Assembly (NCBI RefSeq): GCF_042159835.1
Contig: NZ_JBBVGT010000001.1
Location: 62,001 to 126,000, forward strand
DNA length: 64,000 bases
Origin: Albibacterium profundi
Lineage (GTDB): Bacteria; Bacteroidota; Bacteroidia; Sphingobacteriales; Sphingobacteriaceae
Direction of reading: 5' to 3'
This document shows positions 34,101 through 42,406 of the stretch, piece by piece; the first letter of the stretch is position 1, and every line of letters begins with the position of its first letter. The notes under the pieces are model-generated. The model worked only from the letters and a program-made list of their open reading frames with translations, was not told where the DNA came from and searched no databases. Both the position numbers and the translations under genes were made by a program.

Positions 34101-35699
34101 TTGGTTGACATCGCCCGACCAGACATGCGCCGAGAACTGTTCGCTGATGCCTTCAATGCGGGTATCGCTTACCTTAGTGATTTTGACGTTTTTGAGGTCA
34201 TAGCCATATTCGGCAGGTATTTTGAGGTCAATCATGACGCGACCGGTATCACCTTCATGGTAGGTATAACGCTGAAAGCTGCTGCGATTGAGCGAAGTGA
34301 GTTCCGCTTGAATGTCATAGCGTTTCAGGTCAGCTTTGTAATAACCTAGGGGCGCCTCTTCGGTCGATTTGTCGATTTCCGAGCGATAGCCCCCTTTTTT
34401 GCCGCTCTGATCGCCAACGAAGGTAATCAGCTCGCCCCTTACAGGGAAGGTTCCTAAGCCGGCCATCGTCCATTCATGGATATGACTGAAGGTTCCGATA
34501 GACTCAAAAGTAGGGTCATAACCGGCCTGCCAACCGCCGTTCTGATTATCCGGGCTGAGTTTGACCATACTGAATGGCATCCAAGGACCGGGAGCGATCA
34601 TCCAACGCGAGTGGGCGCTGCCGATCAGCGTATTGACATAGTCGGCCGGGCTAGCGGCTTTCTGTGCGTTGCGGGTTATGGTCCCGCTGGTATACTCTTT
34701 ACCGTTAATTAGGATTTGGTACTTGCTTTCGGTTTTGCTGCTCACCGTTGGCATGGGTGCTTCAAGGATAGCGCGACCGGCTTCGAGTGTTTGCTTTAGG
34801 ATTTCTTGGCCGTCTAGGCGTACGCTGATTTGCGCGCCCTCTTCAGCGTCAAGGACGTCGATCAACAGGGGCTGTGAGTTGGCTCCGCTTTGTGAGTTTG
34901 CAGTTGTCTCGTTCGTTTCAAAAGCGGCCGGCTCGACATTGCGGATCATGGCGTCGGCAGGCTTTTGAAGATTTACCTGTTGCGGCCCCTCTAGCTTGAC
35001 CTGATCGAATGCGATCCATCCGCCATCAAGCGAGGTGATGACAATTTCGTTGTAACCTTCTTTGAAGAGGTCCTGATAACCGACGATGACGATTTCTTTC
35101 TGGTCGTCCGTAAAAGGCGGCAGCGGATTGGATTCTTCTGCGTTGTTTTGACCGGCTTTGCGGGCTTCGGCCGACGGTTCAAAGGGGAATTTAAAAGATT
35201 CGCCATTGACTAAGACCTTGACATCAGCGCCATTCGTCTTATCGACACCGAGGAGATCAAGTTTTAGTCGCCATCTGTTTTCTTTTGTCTTGGGTGCGCG
35301 ATTCACTTCCCGCGCGCCTTCCAGCTCAAAAGCAAGGGTGATAAAGTGAGATCGGATGCCGGCCGTGCGACCGGTTCCACCCCAAGAGTTCTTAGGACCG
35401 GGCAGAACAAAGGGAAATTCGCTTTTGGAATCTGATTTCCCAATATGGAAATAACGGTCTTCATAACCAAAGTCGTGTCCCAGAAAGTCTTCATAGGACG
35501 CAGGATATAAGGTCATATCGTCTGCCTTTTGGTCATCCTCACCGATGGACCAGATGATCTTTTTAGATGAGTCGTCCGAGGCTTTTTTAGAGGTTTGCGC
35601 TGATAACGTGAGAGCGCTCAGCAGACAGAGTGTTAGGCTGAGGGAGAACGTTAGACTGTAACTGAACGTCCGACTGAGGATATGCTTGATCTTTTTCAT
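31155..35699 (-). CDS. GH92-type alpha-mannosidase fused to a C-terminal (alpha/alpha)6 glycosidase-like domain
   Basis: A 1514-residue secreted protein, about twice the usual GH92 size. Order: signal peptide (about 1-35); a galactose-binding-like beta domain (about 48-240; YEDFLGHDFGYEDRYFHIG ... ITSLDGGWIAFDQVKLEGPQ) resembling the PL4-type C-terminal module; GH92 (about 350-1090) with NTLIGSAHSRWM, the EGNAWQLTFFVPQDVDGL acid-catalyst region and GDEDQGQMSAWYLMNAIG; an Ala/Gly-rich linker (about 1098-1115); and a terminal helical domain (about 1117-1514) with GYGEVWIRDYNTFITVA, GLLWGATTADWGDVQP and NGGDWTWFGGRTIKEM, typical of six-hairpin glycosidases. GH92 enzymes are exo-alpha-mannosidases; the second domain may attack a different linkage. 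Domain edges are estimates. Confidence 0.85.
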   Translation of the reverse strand: MKKIKHILSRTFSYSLTFSLSLTLCLLSALTLSAQTSKKASDDSSKKIIWSIGEDDQKADDMTLYPASYEDFLGHDFGYEDRYFHIGKSDSKSEFPFVLPGPKNSWGGTGRTAGIRSHFITLAFELEGAREVNRAPKTKENRWRLKLDLLGVDKTNGADVKVLVNGESFKFPFEPSAEARKAGQNNAEESNPLPPFTDDQKEIVIVGYQDLFKEGYNEIVITSLDGGWIAFDQVKLEGPQQVNLQKPADAMIRNVEPAAFETNETTANSQSGANSQPLLIDVLDAEEGAQISVRLDGQEILKQTLEAGRAILEAPMPTVSSKTESKYQILINGKEYTSGTITRNAQKAASPADYVNTLIGSAHSRWMIAPGPWMPFSMVKLSPDNQNGGWQAGYDPTFESIGTFSHIHEWTMAGLGTFPVRGELITFVGDQSGKKGGYRSEIDKSTEEAPLGYYKADLKRYDIQAELTSLNRSSFQRYTYHEGDTGRVMIDLKIPAEYGYDLKNVKITKVSDTRIEGISEQFSAHVWSGDVNQDYIVHFVMEFDQPIVNYGSWLNGKVSRQQNLQADSAENAGMYVEFDLNKARTVQVRTGISYVSLENAALNLRTEISDPHGWSFDAVMAENRATWNDLLNRVQISSNNYLQKEKFYTNMYRALASRNTFSDVDGRWRSADEQIRQFANPADDYALGCDAFWNTFWNLNQFWNLVTPEWSSRWVRSQLAMYDANGWLAKGPAGMEYVPVMVAEHEIPLIVGAYQMGIRDYDIEKAYEAVKKMQTTPATHVAGGFAGNRDLETYLKHQYVPYNEGRYSNSMEYSFDDWTVGQFAKALGKTEDYQYFNDRGQWWRNAIDPEIGYARMKDSEGNWQADFDPFKSGANKHYVEGNAWQLTFFVPQDVDGLADLIGRDTFINRLSWGFEESNKWRYNGPNDQYWDYPVVQGNQQSMHFAYLFNWVGKPWLTQKWSRSIGERYYGSGVSNAYLGDEDQGQMSAWYLMNAIGLFQMNGGTSVEPVYEIGSPLFEKVTIDLGERYGRGQSFTIEAKNTSKTNVYVQSAILNGKPLNDFKFPASELLAGGSLVLEMGPEPNKNWGLGDAAAKQAAGAGTAAGATLSEADLKAKIKSDQRLSTVKEKAIDLVKSGFTAGDGYGEVWIRDYNTFITVATQVHDPEVTKENLRVFFRLQGEDGNIVDGFIPIAKAKASKVGYKYIYTDLEPNYAGHKNTVETDQESSLIQAVYQYVEASGDRDFLNEEIAGVSVQKRMSMAMDFLMEHRYNKKYGLLWGATTADWGDVQPEHPWGVELDENSHLAIDIYDNAMFLVAIDNYLELEPSDARKWQKTRKKIAKNTMKHLWDKEKQKFIPHIYLDGSPFPESFNENEVYYHGGTTIAIKANLLTKEQAKASFDKMIQNVQESGAPSVGLTLYPTYPAGSFQNKVMSPYNYQNGGDWTWFGGRTIKEMIKNGFYQQAYEQIQPMLARVIENDGFYEYYTKDNKPSGSGSFRGSAGVLYDAIVMLEDWAR

Positions 35700-35756
35700 C
35701 TTATTGAGTATAGGTTATATGGGTCGTTATTTTTAGGTTCTTAGTTATTTTGATTG

Positions 35757-38138
35757 TTATTCAATTTCGGTCGACTCTGGCGGTCGGTTCACGACACCCC
35801 ATTCGGTATTGGGTTCTTCGCCCATGGTGAACGACAGCGTGCCCCCTTGCATGAGTTCGTCGCGATACATCCAACAGTTATCCAAGGAATTGCCGTTCCA
35901 TGTAGCGGACTGGATATAAACGGCTTTCTCTGAATTATTAATGGTTTCAATGAGGAGTTGATTCCCGTTGCCGAGGCGGATATGAGCCTTATCAAATTGC
36001 GGGCTGCTGAATTGGATAACGGGTCGCATATCGGTTAAGCCTTTAACATCTAGGAGACCGAGCGCGGCCATGACATACCAAGAACCGAGTTGGCCCTGAT
36101 CTTCATCCTGCCCGTATCCGTAGCCATGAATTCTTTCTACGCCATAGAACTCATCCAAAATAGCACGTGTCCATTTTTGTGTTAGGTACGGTTTGCCGGA
36201 AAAGTTGAACAACCAACTGATATGCAGACTAGGCTGGTTTCCATGATTGTAGACCGACTTGACGCCGGCAAAGGCATCGATTTCCTTACCGCCGCCAAAG
36301 GCAGTTTTCTGTGCGGTGTCAAAAATGGTATTGAGTCGCGTATTGAATTCCTTTTCGCCGATTTTGGCGATCAGTCCGACAGGGTCATGCGGCACATAAA
36401 AGCTGTACTGCAATGCATTTCCCTCTTGGAAGCCCCTCCAAGGCTGGTAGGGATCGAAATTGTCGATAAATTCACCGTCATGGTCTTTCGGCCGGATGAG
36501 TTTATCTTCCGGTTCGAAGAGATTCTCCCATCCTTTGGAGTAGCTCATCAATTCTTTATAATCCTCTTCTTTGCCCAAAGATTTTGCCATTTGTGCTACG
36601 GCATGGGTAGAAAAGCTGTATTCCAAGGTATGGGATGCGGAAAAATTAGAACCCGCCGAATTGCTTTCATTTTTATCGTGATAAGGTATATAGCCCTGTT
36701 CGATAAACGGTTTGAGGTCCATTTTGCCGGAACCGACAAAGCGGTCTTGCCAGTCGAGTTCATTGGCCTTGATGGCCTCATAAGCTAGGTCGACATCATA
36801 ATCTCGTAAGCCGATCTGATAGCCGGCTGCAAGTGCGAGGCCGACAAAGTTGGTACCAACGCCTGAGACGTAGTGGCCATTGGCCATGCCATCCGCAAAC
36901 CATCCCCTATGTTTATAGAATTCTAAATGGCTATGGATGTAATCGTTGTATTTTTCAGGATAGGATAAAGCCCACAATTGGGTGATGTTCCAAAAGGCTC
37001 CCCAAATGGCATCTGTATTCATAAAGTTGGCCGTTGGATTTCCTTGAGCGTCAAGTGGTAACTGGCCAGTTTTTCTGCCATATTGTGGATACTGCCCATT
37101 GACATCATTCGCAATGCCTCGTCCGAGGAGTGCGTGATAAAGGCCGGTATAGAACTTGGTTTTATTGGCGACGTTATCATCTTCGATGTAAAGCTTGCTT
37201 AGCTCCTCTTGCCACTTGGCTTGTGCTTGTTTTTTTGCCTGATCAAAAGACAGATCGCTCGCCTCCACTAAGAGGTTATTGCGAGCATTTTCAAGAGACG
37301 TATAGGATAAACCCACTTTCGCTTCGATGACTTCATCCTCAGCAGTTTGGTAATCCAGATAAAGTCCTGCGCCAAGTCCATCTATTTTATTTATGTTTTC
37401 CAAGACTCCGTCTGCGTGAAAAGCGCCTACACTGGAAGGGGCCTTGCTAAGTTCTCCATAGACATACATGGAGATTTCCCCTTCGGGATCAAAATGTGCG
37501 ACGTATTTAGGATAGGTAGTGACCGAACCTTCGAAATGCGTTTCATCGACCATCCTAATATGGGCTTTTTTCACGTCACCACTCTCACCTTGTTCATTTC
37601 CGATATCGATGATGATTCTGGATGAATCACTTTGTGGGAAGGTGTAGCGATGGAAACCTACGCGCTTGGTTGCCGTGAGTTCTGCATTGATTCCATAATC
37701 GTCAAGATACACCTGATAATAACCGGGTTCCGCAGTTTCACGATCATGGCTAAAACGCGAACGGTATCCGTCATCCGGATGTTCCAGATCGCCAGGAATT
37801 GTCTTCAGCGCACCGGTAGTCGGCATCATGGTAAATCCGCCAATCTGCCACTCGTGGAAGTGGACAAAGCCTTCGATGGACTCGTGGCGAGGATCATAAC
37901 CGACCGCCTCCCAGCCGGATGGATTTCCTTCATGAGCGTCGGTAGCTGGAGCCAATTTAGCCATCCCGTAAGGCATGGCCGCCGGTGTGTAAAAGAACCA
38001 GCGACTATGAGCTGTTCCAATGCTGGGGTCTACATATTGCAGAACATTCTCTTTTTGAAGGCTGTCCTTTTCCGTTCCGCAAGCGACTAGGGATGCGAGC
38101 AGAAAGATGAATAGATAGTATGAGGACAGCTTTTTCAT
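35757..38138 (-). CDS. GH92-family glycoside hydrolase, lipoprotein
   Basis: A 793-residue lipoprotein (signal peptide ending LLASLVACGTEK). GH92 hallmarks: YVDPSIGTAHSRWFFYTPAA at the N-terminal beta domain, GYDPRHESIEGFVHFHEW, then the catalytic barrel with QEGNALQYSFYVPHDPVGLI (catalytic Glu), YNHGNQPSLHISWLFNFSGK and GQDEDQGQLGSWYVMAALGL. The AHSRWFF variant is shared with the 1514-residue neighbour, showing they are paralogues of a divergent GH92 branch. Predicted exo-alpha-mannosidase acting at the cell surface or in the periplasm. It lies between the fusion enzyme (57 bp downstream) and the MFS transporter (6 bp upstream). Confidence 0.88.
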   Translation of the reverse strand: MKKLSSYYLFIFLLASLVACGTEKDSLQKENVLQYVDPSIGTAHSRWFFYTPAAMPYGMAKLAPATDAHEGNPSGWEAVGYDPRHESIEGFVHFHEWQIGGFTMMPTTGALKTIPGDLEHPDDGYRSRFSHDRETAEPGYYQVYLDDYGINAELTATKRVGFHRYTFPQSDSSRIIIDIGNEQGESGDVKKAHIRMVDETHFEGSVTTYPKYVAHFDPEGEISMYVYGELSKAPSSVGAFHADGVLENINKIDGLGAGLYLDYQTAEDEVIEAKVGLSYTSLENARNNLLVEASDLSFDQAKKQAQAKWQEELSKLYIEDDNVANKTKFYTGLYHALLGRGIANDVNGQYPQYGRKTGQLPLDAQGNPTANFMNTDAIWGAFWNITQLWALSYPEKYNDYIHSHLEFYKHRGWFADGMANGHYVSGVGTNFVGLALAAGYQIGLRDYDVDLAYEAIKANELDWQDRFVGSGKMDLKPFIEQGYIPYHDKNESNSAGSNFSASHTLEYSFSTHAVAQMAKSLGKEEDYKELMSYSKGWENLFEPEDKLIRPKDHDGEFIDNFDPYQPWRGFQEGNALQYSFYVPHDPVGLIAKIGEKEFNTRLNTIFDTAQKTAFGGGKEIDAFAGVKSVYNHGNQPSLHISWLFNFSGKPYLTQKWTRAILDEFYGVERIHGYGYGQDEDQGQLGSWYVMAALGLLDVKGLTDMRPVIQFSSPQFDKAHIRLGNGNQLLIETINNSEKAVYIQSATWNGNSLDNCWMYRDELMQGGTLSFTMGEEPNTEWGVVNRPPESTEIE

Positions 38139-38144
38139 GTTTTT

Positions 38145-39554
38145 CTATTTAGATGCTGAGTTTTCGTTACTCCAAAATTTCTCGATCTCTTCGAGGGATT
38201 TTCCTTTGGTTTCCGGCAGAAGTCGATATACCGTCATAAAGGCGACCACACAGAAGAATGCGAAGAACCAAAAGGTAAAGGCCGTGCCAATGGATCCCAG
38301 CATAACGGCTGTAATCTGTCCGACTGCCGCATCGGCAACCCACATAACCATGATACTGAGACCCAAGGCGCGGCCACGGATATGTGTAGGGAAGATTTCC
38401 GAAGCTACAACAAACTTCAGTGGACCTATGGAGAAAGCAAAGCTTGCGAGGAAGAAGGATACGGCGATCAAGATGAGGATGCCCGGTACATTGTCCAGAT
38501 AAAAGAACACACCGGTGAGCAACAAACTGATAGCGGCACAGGCAGTACCGATTAGGTAAAGCGGTCGCCTTCCCAGTTGATCAACTTTCCAAATGGCGAT
38601 AAAAGTGAAAAGCATATTGGCTACACCGAAGATGATCTGACTCTGGAAGGAATTACTTAAACTGATGCCCGCATCTGTGAGGATGGTTGGACCGTAATAG
38701 ATAATGGCGTTGATTCCGCAAAACTGTGAAAAGAACGGCAGTAGCAATCCTAGTAGAAGCGGTCTACGCATAGAGGGTGCTAATAGGTCTTTATAGGATC
38801 CTTGTCTGCTTTCGCTCTGCTCACTGATACTGGCGATGCTTTGCTCTGCCTCCTCTTCACTGCTGATCTTTTCGAGGATACGGATCCCTTGCTCTCGTTT
38901 TCCGTTTTGGATAAGCCAACGCGGGCTTTCGGGAACAAAGAATAATCCGATTAAAAAAAGTAAAGCCGGCAGGGCGCCAACAAGGAACATGCCTCGCCAT
39001 ACTTCTTCACCAAAGAGGTAGCTAAAGGTATCATTGTGCAGGTTGATATTCTCTGCCGATAAAAGCAGTCCGTAGTTACTTAAGTAAGCAATAAGAATAC
39101 CGACGGTAACGGCTAGCTGATAGTAGGTTACAAACCGTCCTCGTTTATGGGCCGGTGCAATTTCTGAGAGGTACAAAGGCACAATATTGGACGCTATACC
39201 AACACCGACACCGGCAAGGATTCTAGACCAGATAATATGTGCATAGGTATCAAGGAGCGCGCAACCCAAGGCGGATATAAAAAACAGGATAGCAGCAGCG
39301 ACGAGCAGTTTTTTACGACCAAGGCGGTCACTTAAGGATCCGGAAAAGGCAACGCCGATGATACAACCCACCAAGGCTGATGATACCAACCAACCCTCTT
39401 GGGCAGGACTTAGGGCAAATTGATCTTGCATCAAAGGCAAGACGCCAGATATAACGGCCATATCAAAACCGAACAGGAGGCCGCCGAGCGCTGCAATGAT
39501 GCAGATCATCATGATAAATAAACTAGATTGTTTCATCTGCTTTATTTTTAACAA
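38145..39554 (-). CDS. MFS sugar transporter (sugar porter family)
   Basis: A 469-residue protein with twelve predicted transmembrane helices. Family motifs: GGLLFGFDMAVISGVLP in helix 1, the loop SLSDRLGRKKLL, VPESPRWLIQNGKREQGIRI in the central loop, and the terminal PETKGKSLEEIEKFW. It is expected to bring a monosaccharide, probably mannose, across the inner membrane by proton symport. The frame overlaps the end of the isomerase gene by about 30 bp; translation may begin at Met7 (39536), a smaller overlap. Substrate is inferred from context. Confidence 0.93.
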   Translation of the reverse strand: MLKIKQMKQSSLFIMMICIIAALGGLLFGFDMAVISGVLPLMQDQFALSPAQEGWLVSSALVGCIIGVAFSGSLSDRLGRKKLLVAAAILFFISALGCALLDTYAHIIWSRILAGVGVGIASNIVPLYLSEIAPAHKRGRFVTYYQLAVTVGILIAYLSNYGLLLSAENINLHNDTFSYLFGEEVWRGMFLVGALPALLFLIGLFFVPESPRWLIQNGKREQGIRILEKISSEEEAEQSIASISEQSESRQGSYKDLLAPSMRRPLLLGLLLPFFSQFCGINAIIYYGPTILTDAGISLSNSFQSQIIFGVANMLFTFIAIWKVDQLGRRPLYLIGTACAAISLLLTGVFFYLDNVPGILILIAVSFFLASFAFSIGPLKFVVASEIFPTHIRGRALGLSIMVMWVADAAVGQITAVMLGSIGTAFTFWFFAFFCVVAFMTVYRLLPETKGKSLEEIEKFWSNENSASK

Positions 39555-41358
39555 AGGCTTTGATTACTTTAGCTGAAACCGATCCTTTATTGATGAGGCG
39601 ATAACTTTTAGCACTTGCGGGAACAATAAAGGTTTCAGCATAATTAAATTGGGTTTTGGTACCGTCTTGAGTTTCCACTTCAATACGGGTACCGTCGACC
39701 AGCATCAGGATATGGACGCCGTCTTCTGTTTGCTGTTCGATTTCCGTATTAAACTCGAGCCGGTGTACATCATAATAATGTTCTGTGTGGGTCGGCAAAT
39801 GAACCACCTGCCAGTCGCCCCCAACCTCAATCACTTCTGGCTTGGAGACCAACTCTTGGCTGACACGTTCCCCTTTTCGTTCAAAGTTAAGATTGTTAAA
39901 TCCGTGCTCAATGTTGATCGGCCGCGATTTACCCTGACTGTCTTTTTGCAACCAATCGTACATTTTAAAGGTATAAATATAGGGTGTTGCACTGATTTCA
40001 AGTACGAGGTTATCGCTTCCCGAGCTATGGATCGTCTGGTTGGGTATCAAAAAGAAATCGTGTTTATTGGCATTAAAACTCTGCAGGAAGCGGTTCACAT
40101 CAACTTCCTGGTCGTGTTCATGGCTATCTTCCAGTGTTTGCCTGAATTCCTCGGGATTGATATTGTCCTTGAAACCGAGGTAGACAATTGAATCTGCCTT
40201 GCTATCAAGGATGTAATAGGTTTCATCTTGTGTGAAGGTTTCGCCGAACTCTTTTTGTACATACGACAGCGAGGGGTGGCTCTGGATAGAAAGATTCCCT
40301 CCGCTGAAGGTATCCAGAAAGTTGAAGCGGATGGGAAAATAGGTTCCGAAAGTCGCTTCATGTCGCCCTAAAATAGCTTTTGACTCTTGGAACATCAGCG
40401 TATCAAAACTCACTTCCAGCAGATTGCCGTCGCTTTCAAATACCAATCCGTTTTCTGGCGCAATGATTTCAAAGGACCAGGCATAATTAGGTTCATCGCG
40501 ACTAAGCTGCGGAAAGTGTTTTTTCATCCATTGACCGCCCCAAACACCGGGATCAAACCAAGGGCGAGGTCGAAATACGGAAGTTGATAGCTTTTTGATG
40601 CCTGCAAAGAGATCTTCGGCGAATAACCATGAGATGGTGTCGGTCCACTGTGAATCAGCAAAGATGGTGATCTCTTTGAGCAAAGATTCTTTATGCTGGT
40701 TACATACGCGCCAGTCGACAAAGTAAAAGCGCTTGTACATAGTCTGATCATCGCCCGTCGGTTCTCCACCAAAATTGCCAATGGAGCCTGCCCTCATGCG
40801 ATATAGGAGTTCATTTTTAGGCAGATCTATATATACTAAGGGTATCTCTGTAGGACGATTCTTCGGAGACTGATCGACTTCGGAGATGGCAGCAAGTGCC
40901 GCACCCGTGCCAATAATGATATTGAGATCAGTATCTTGATCTAGTTGAATAGCTGTTAACGCTTCCGGTCGAAAGAAATCGCGCAGACTTAAATCAGCAT
41001 TATACCCCCAAACCGAGCCTTCCTCACCCATGTAGGGCTGAACCAGCTGCTCAATCTCTTCTTGGCTATGCATGAAGTTTTCCATCATAACCCAGTTAAC
41101 ACGCAAACCTTTCCCTTCCAAAAGAGGCCCCAAGCGACCGATGATGTAATGCCAATCGACCCCCACATATCCGTCTATCTTGATCACTTTTTGTGATGCC
41201 ATCCAGTCGGCTAGTGATGGATAGCCATTTGATATTTTGCCACCTCCGAGTGAATGAAAGGGGTATAGATTGTAGTCTTTTCCCGATTGAGTACGTTCGC
41301 AGACATGCGGAGGCATGATTTCTTGAGTTGTCTTTCTTGTGATTTCTTTAATTTCCAT
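39523..41358 (-). CDS. Class I mannose-6-phosphate isomerase-like protein with extra kinase-like N-terminal domain
   Basis: A 611-residue protein, twice the size of a simple isomerase. Residues about 310-611 are a cupin PMI: the metal-binding LSIQSHPSLSYVQKEFGE, DETYYILDSK, and FFLIPNQTIHSSGS supply the expected Gln, His, Glu and His ligands. Residues about 40-270 resemble a uridine-kinase/phosphoribulokinase-type fold (KVIKIDGYVGVDWHYIIGRL, then VYIDLPKNELLYRMRAG), but the P-loop GxxGxGK is replaced by GYVGVDW, so nucleotide binding through it is doubtful. It is first in the leftward PUL operon and would feed mannose into glycolysis as fructose 6-phosphate, if mannose is phosphorylated. Confidence 0.78.
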   Translation of the reverse strand: MEIKEITRKTTQEIMPPHVCERTQSGKDYNLYPFHSLGGGKISNGYPSLADWMASQKVIKIDGYVGVDWHYIIGRLGPLLEGKGLRVNWVMMENFMHSQEEIEQLVQPYMGEEGSVWGYNADLSLRDFFRPEALTAIQLDQDTDLNIIIGTGAALAAISEVDQSPKNRPTEIPLVYIDLPKNELLYRMRAGSIGNFGGEPTGDDQTMYKRFYFVDWRVCNQHKESLLKEITIFADSQWTDTISWLFAEDLFAGIKKLSTSVFRPRPWFDPGVWGGQWMKKHFPQLSRDEPNYAWSFEIIAPENGLVFESDGNLLEVSFDTLMFQESKAILGRHEATFGTYFPIRFNFLDTFSGGNLSIQSHPSLSYVQKEFGETFTQDETYYILDSKADSIVYLGFKDNINPEEFRQTLEDSHEHDQEVDVNRFLQSFNANKHDFFLIPNQTIHSSGSDNLVLEISATPYIYTFKMYDWLQKDSQGKSRPINIEHGFNNLNFERKGERVSQELVSKPEVIEVGGDWQVVHLPTHTEHYYDVHRLEFNTEIEQQTEDGVHILMLVDGTRIEVETQDGTKTQFNYAETFIVPASAKSYRLINKGSVSAKVIKAFVKNKADETI

Positions 41359-41372
41359 TAAACAATGTTAGA

Positions 41373-41384
41373 ATGTATATACAT
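41373..41384. promoter_or_regulatory. Candidate GntR/HutC-type operator 1 (ATGTATATACAT)
   Basis: A perfect 12-bp palindrome whose core GTATATAC fits the HutC-subfamily operator pattern GTnTAnAC. It lies 15 bp upstream of the isomerase start, where bound regulator would block the PUL operon. Confidence 0.5.
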
Positions 41385-41532
41385 ATCGAAACAGTAAAAA
41401 AGTACGTTAGCTGATGTTTATACGTTATAAATACTTAATTTTGATTAGATTAATTTTAATTGACTATAGCAATAATAGCGAAATGATTTATTTAATCAAA
41501 TATTTTCCTCAAATAATTCCTGAAAACAAATC

Positions 41533-41544
41533 ATATGTACATAC
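41533..41544. promoter_or_regulatory. Candidate GntR/HutC-type operator 2 (ATATGTACATAC)
   Basis: Contains palindrome ATGTACAT and core GTACATAC, a near-match to GTnTAnAC and similar to operator 1. It sits upstream of the gntR-type gene's promoter box, consistent with autoregulation. Confidence 0.4.
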
Positions 41545-41570
41545 AATAGACTTTTTAGATTTTTTTATAT

Positions 41571-41578
41571 TACTTTTG
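41571..41578 (+). promoter_or_regulatory. Candidate -7 box (TACTTTTG) for the GntR-type regulator gene
   Basis: TACTTTTG matches TAnnTTTG and ends 18 bp before the ATG at 41597. A T-rich run occupies the -33 area, without a clear TTTG. Confidence 0.45.
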
Positions 41579-41596
41579 TAACATAACCGCGGTACA

Positions 41597-42331
41597 ATGA
41601 AGCTAAGTATTGATCATTCTAGTCCTGTCCCCCTTCACTACCAAGTTGAAGAACTGTTAAGAAACCTGATAGATTCTCCAGATTTCAGCAAAGGTCAGTT
41701 ATTGCCGAATGAAGTGGATCTAGCAAAGCAATTGGCGATATCACGCACGACGCTTAGGCAGGCTATCAACAAATTGGTTTATGAAGGTTTGCTTGTCAGG
41801 AAAAAAGGTGTGGGCACTTGGGTTGCCGAGAATAGACCGCTGAGCACCAAATCGAAGAACTGGCTTAGCTTTTCGCAAGAAATGGCGGCACGAGGGATCC
41901 CCATTCGGAATTTTGAACTGCATATCAGCTGGGTAAAACCAGATCCGGCGATCGCCGAGTTTTTCGAAATCAAGAAAGACAAGAAGGTATTGAAGCTGGT
42001 CCGACTCCGGGGCACGACCGACGGACCTTTCGTTTATTTTGAATCCTATTTTCATCCACGGGTAAACTTGACGGGCGAGGAAGACTTTAAAATGCCACTG
42101 TACGAGATGCTGGAGCAGTCGCATTCCATCGTTGCCTATAAGTCACAAGAGGAAATCGGCGCTATTCTAGCGGATGACTTTATTGCCGATAAGCTGGAAG
42201 TCGACCTCCACAGTGCGATCCTCTACAGAAAGCGCTTTGTCTTCGATCAGGCGGAGCGACCGATAGAATACAACCTAGGTTACTACAAAGCGGATAGTTT
42301 TACGTACACGGTAGAGAGCATCCGGGAGTAG
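41597..42331 (+). CDS. GntR-family transcriptional regulator with UTRA domain (HutC subfamily)
   Basis: A 244-residue protein. The N-terminal winged helix-turn-helix spans about residues 8-75 (VPLHYQVEELLRNLI ... LLPNEVDLAKQLAISRTTLR, LVRKKGVGTWVAE). The UTRA effector domain covers about 95-240 (LKLVRLRGTTDGPFVYFESY, ending PIEYNLGYYKADSFTYTVES). UTRA proteins sense small sugars or sugar phosphates. Divergent from the PUL operon over 238 bp, with palindromes near both starts, it is the likely local regulator. A mannose-related effector is inferred. Confidence 0.92.
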   Translation: MKLSIDHSSPVPLHYQVEELLRNLIDSPDFSKGQLLPNEVDLAKQLAISRTTLRQAINKLVYEGLLVRKKGVGTWVAENRPLSTKSKNWLSFSQEMAARGIPIRNFELHISWVKPDPAIAEFFEIKKDKKVLKLVRLRGTTDGPFVYFESYFHPRVNLTGEEDFKMPLYEMLEQSHSIVAYKSQEEIGAILADDFIADKLEVDLHSAILYRKRFVFDQAERPIEYNLGYYKADSFTYTVESIRE

Positions 42332-42393
42332 TGATTCCAATTTTATCGTAACAATCGCGCCGATCCTTCGTCCAAGAATCGCATTAATTTTCC

Positions 42394-42401
42394 TACATTT
42401 G
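42394..42401 (+). promoter_or_regulatory. Candidate -7 box (TACATTTG) for the seven-gene system, near-leaderless
   Basis: TACATTTG matches TAnnTTTG but ends only 5 bp before the ATG at 42407, so transcription would start at or next to the first codon. Either the mRNA is leaderless or this match is chance. Confidence 0.3.
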
Positions 42402-42406
42402 AATCT

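Noticed and set aside
36222..36788. A 188-residue plus-strand frame opposite the second GH92 gene
   Set aside because: Opposes the catalytic GH92 motifs and shows no recognisable domain.
39649..40191. A 180-residue plus-strand frame within the isomerase gene
   Set aside because: Opposite the metal-binding part of the isomerase; composition is that of a shadow frame.
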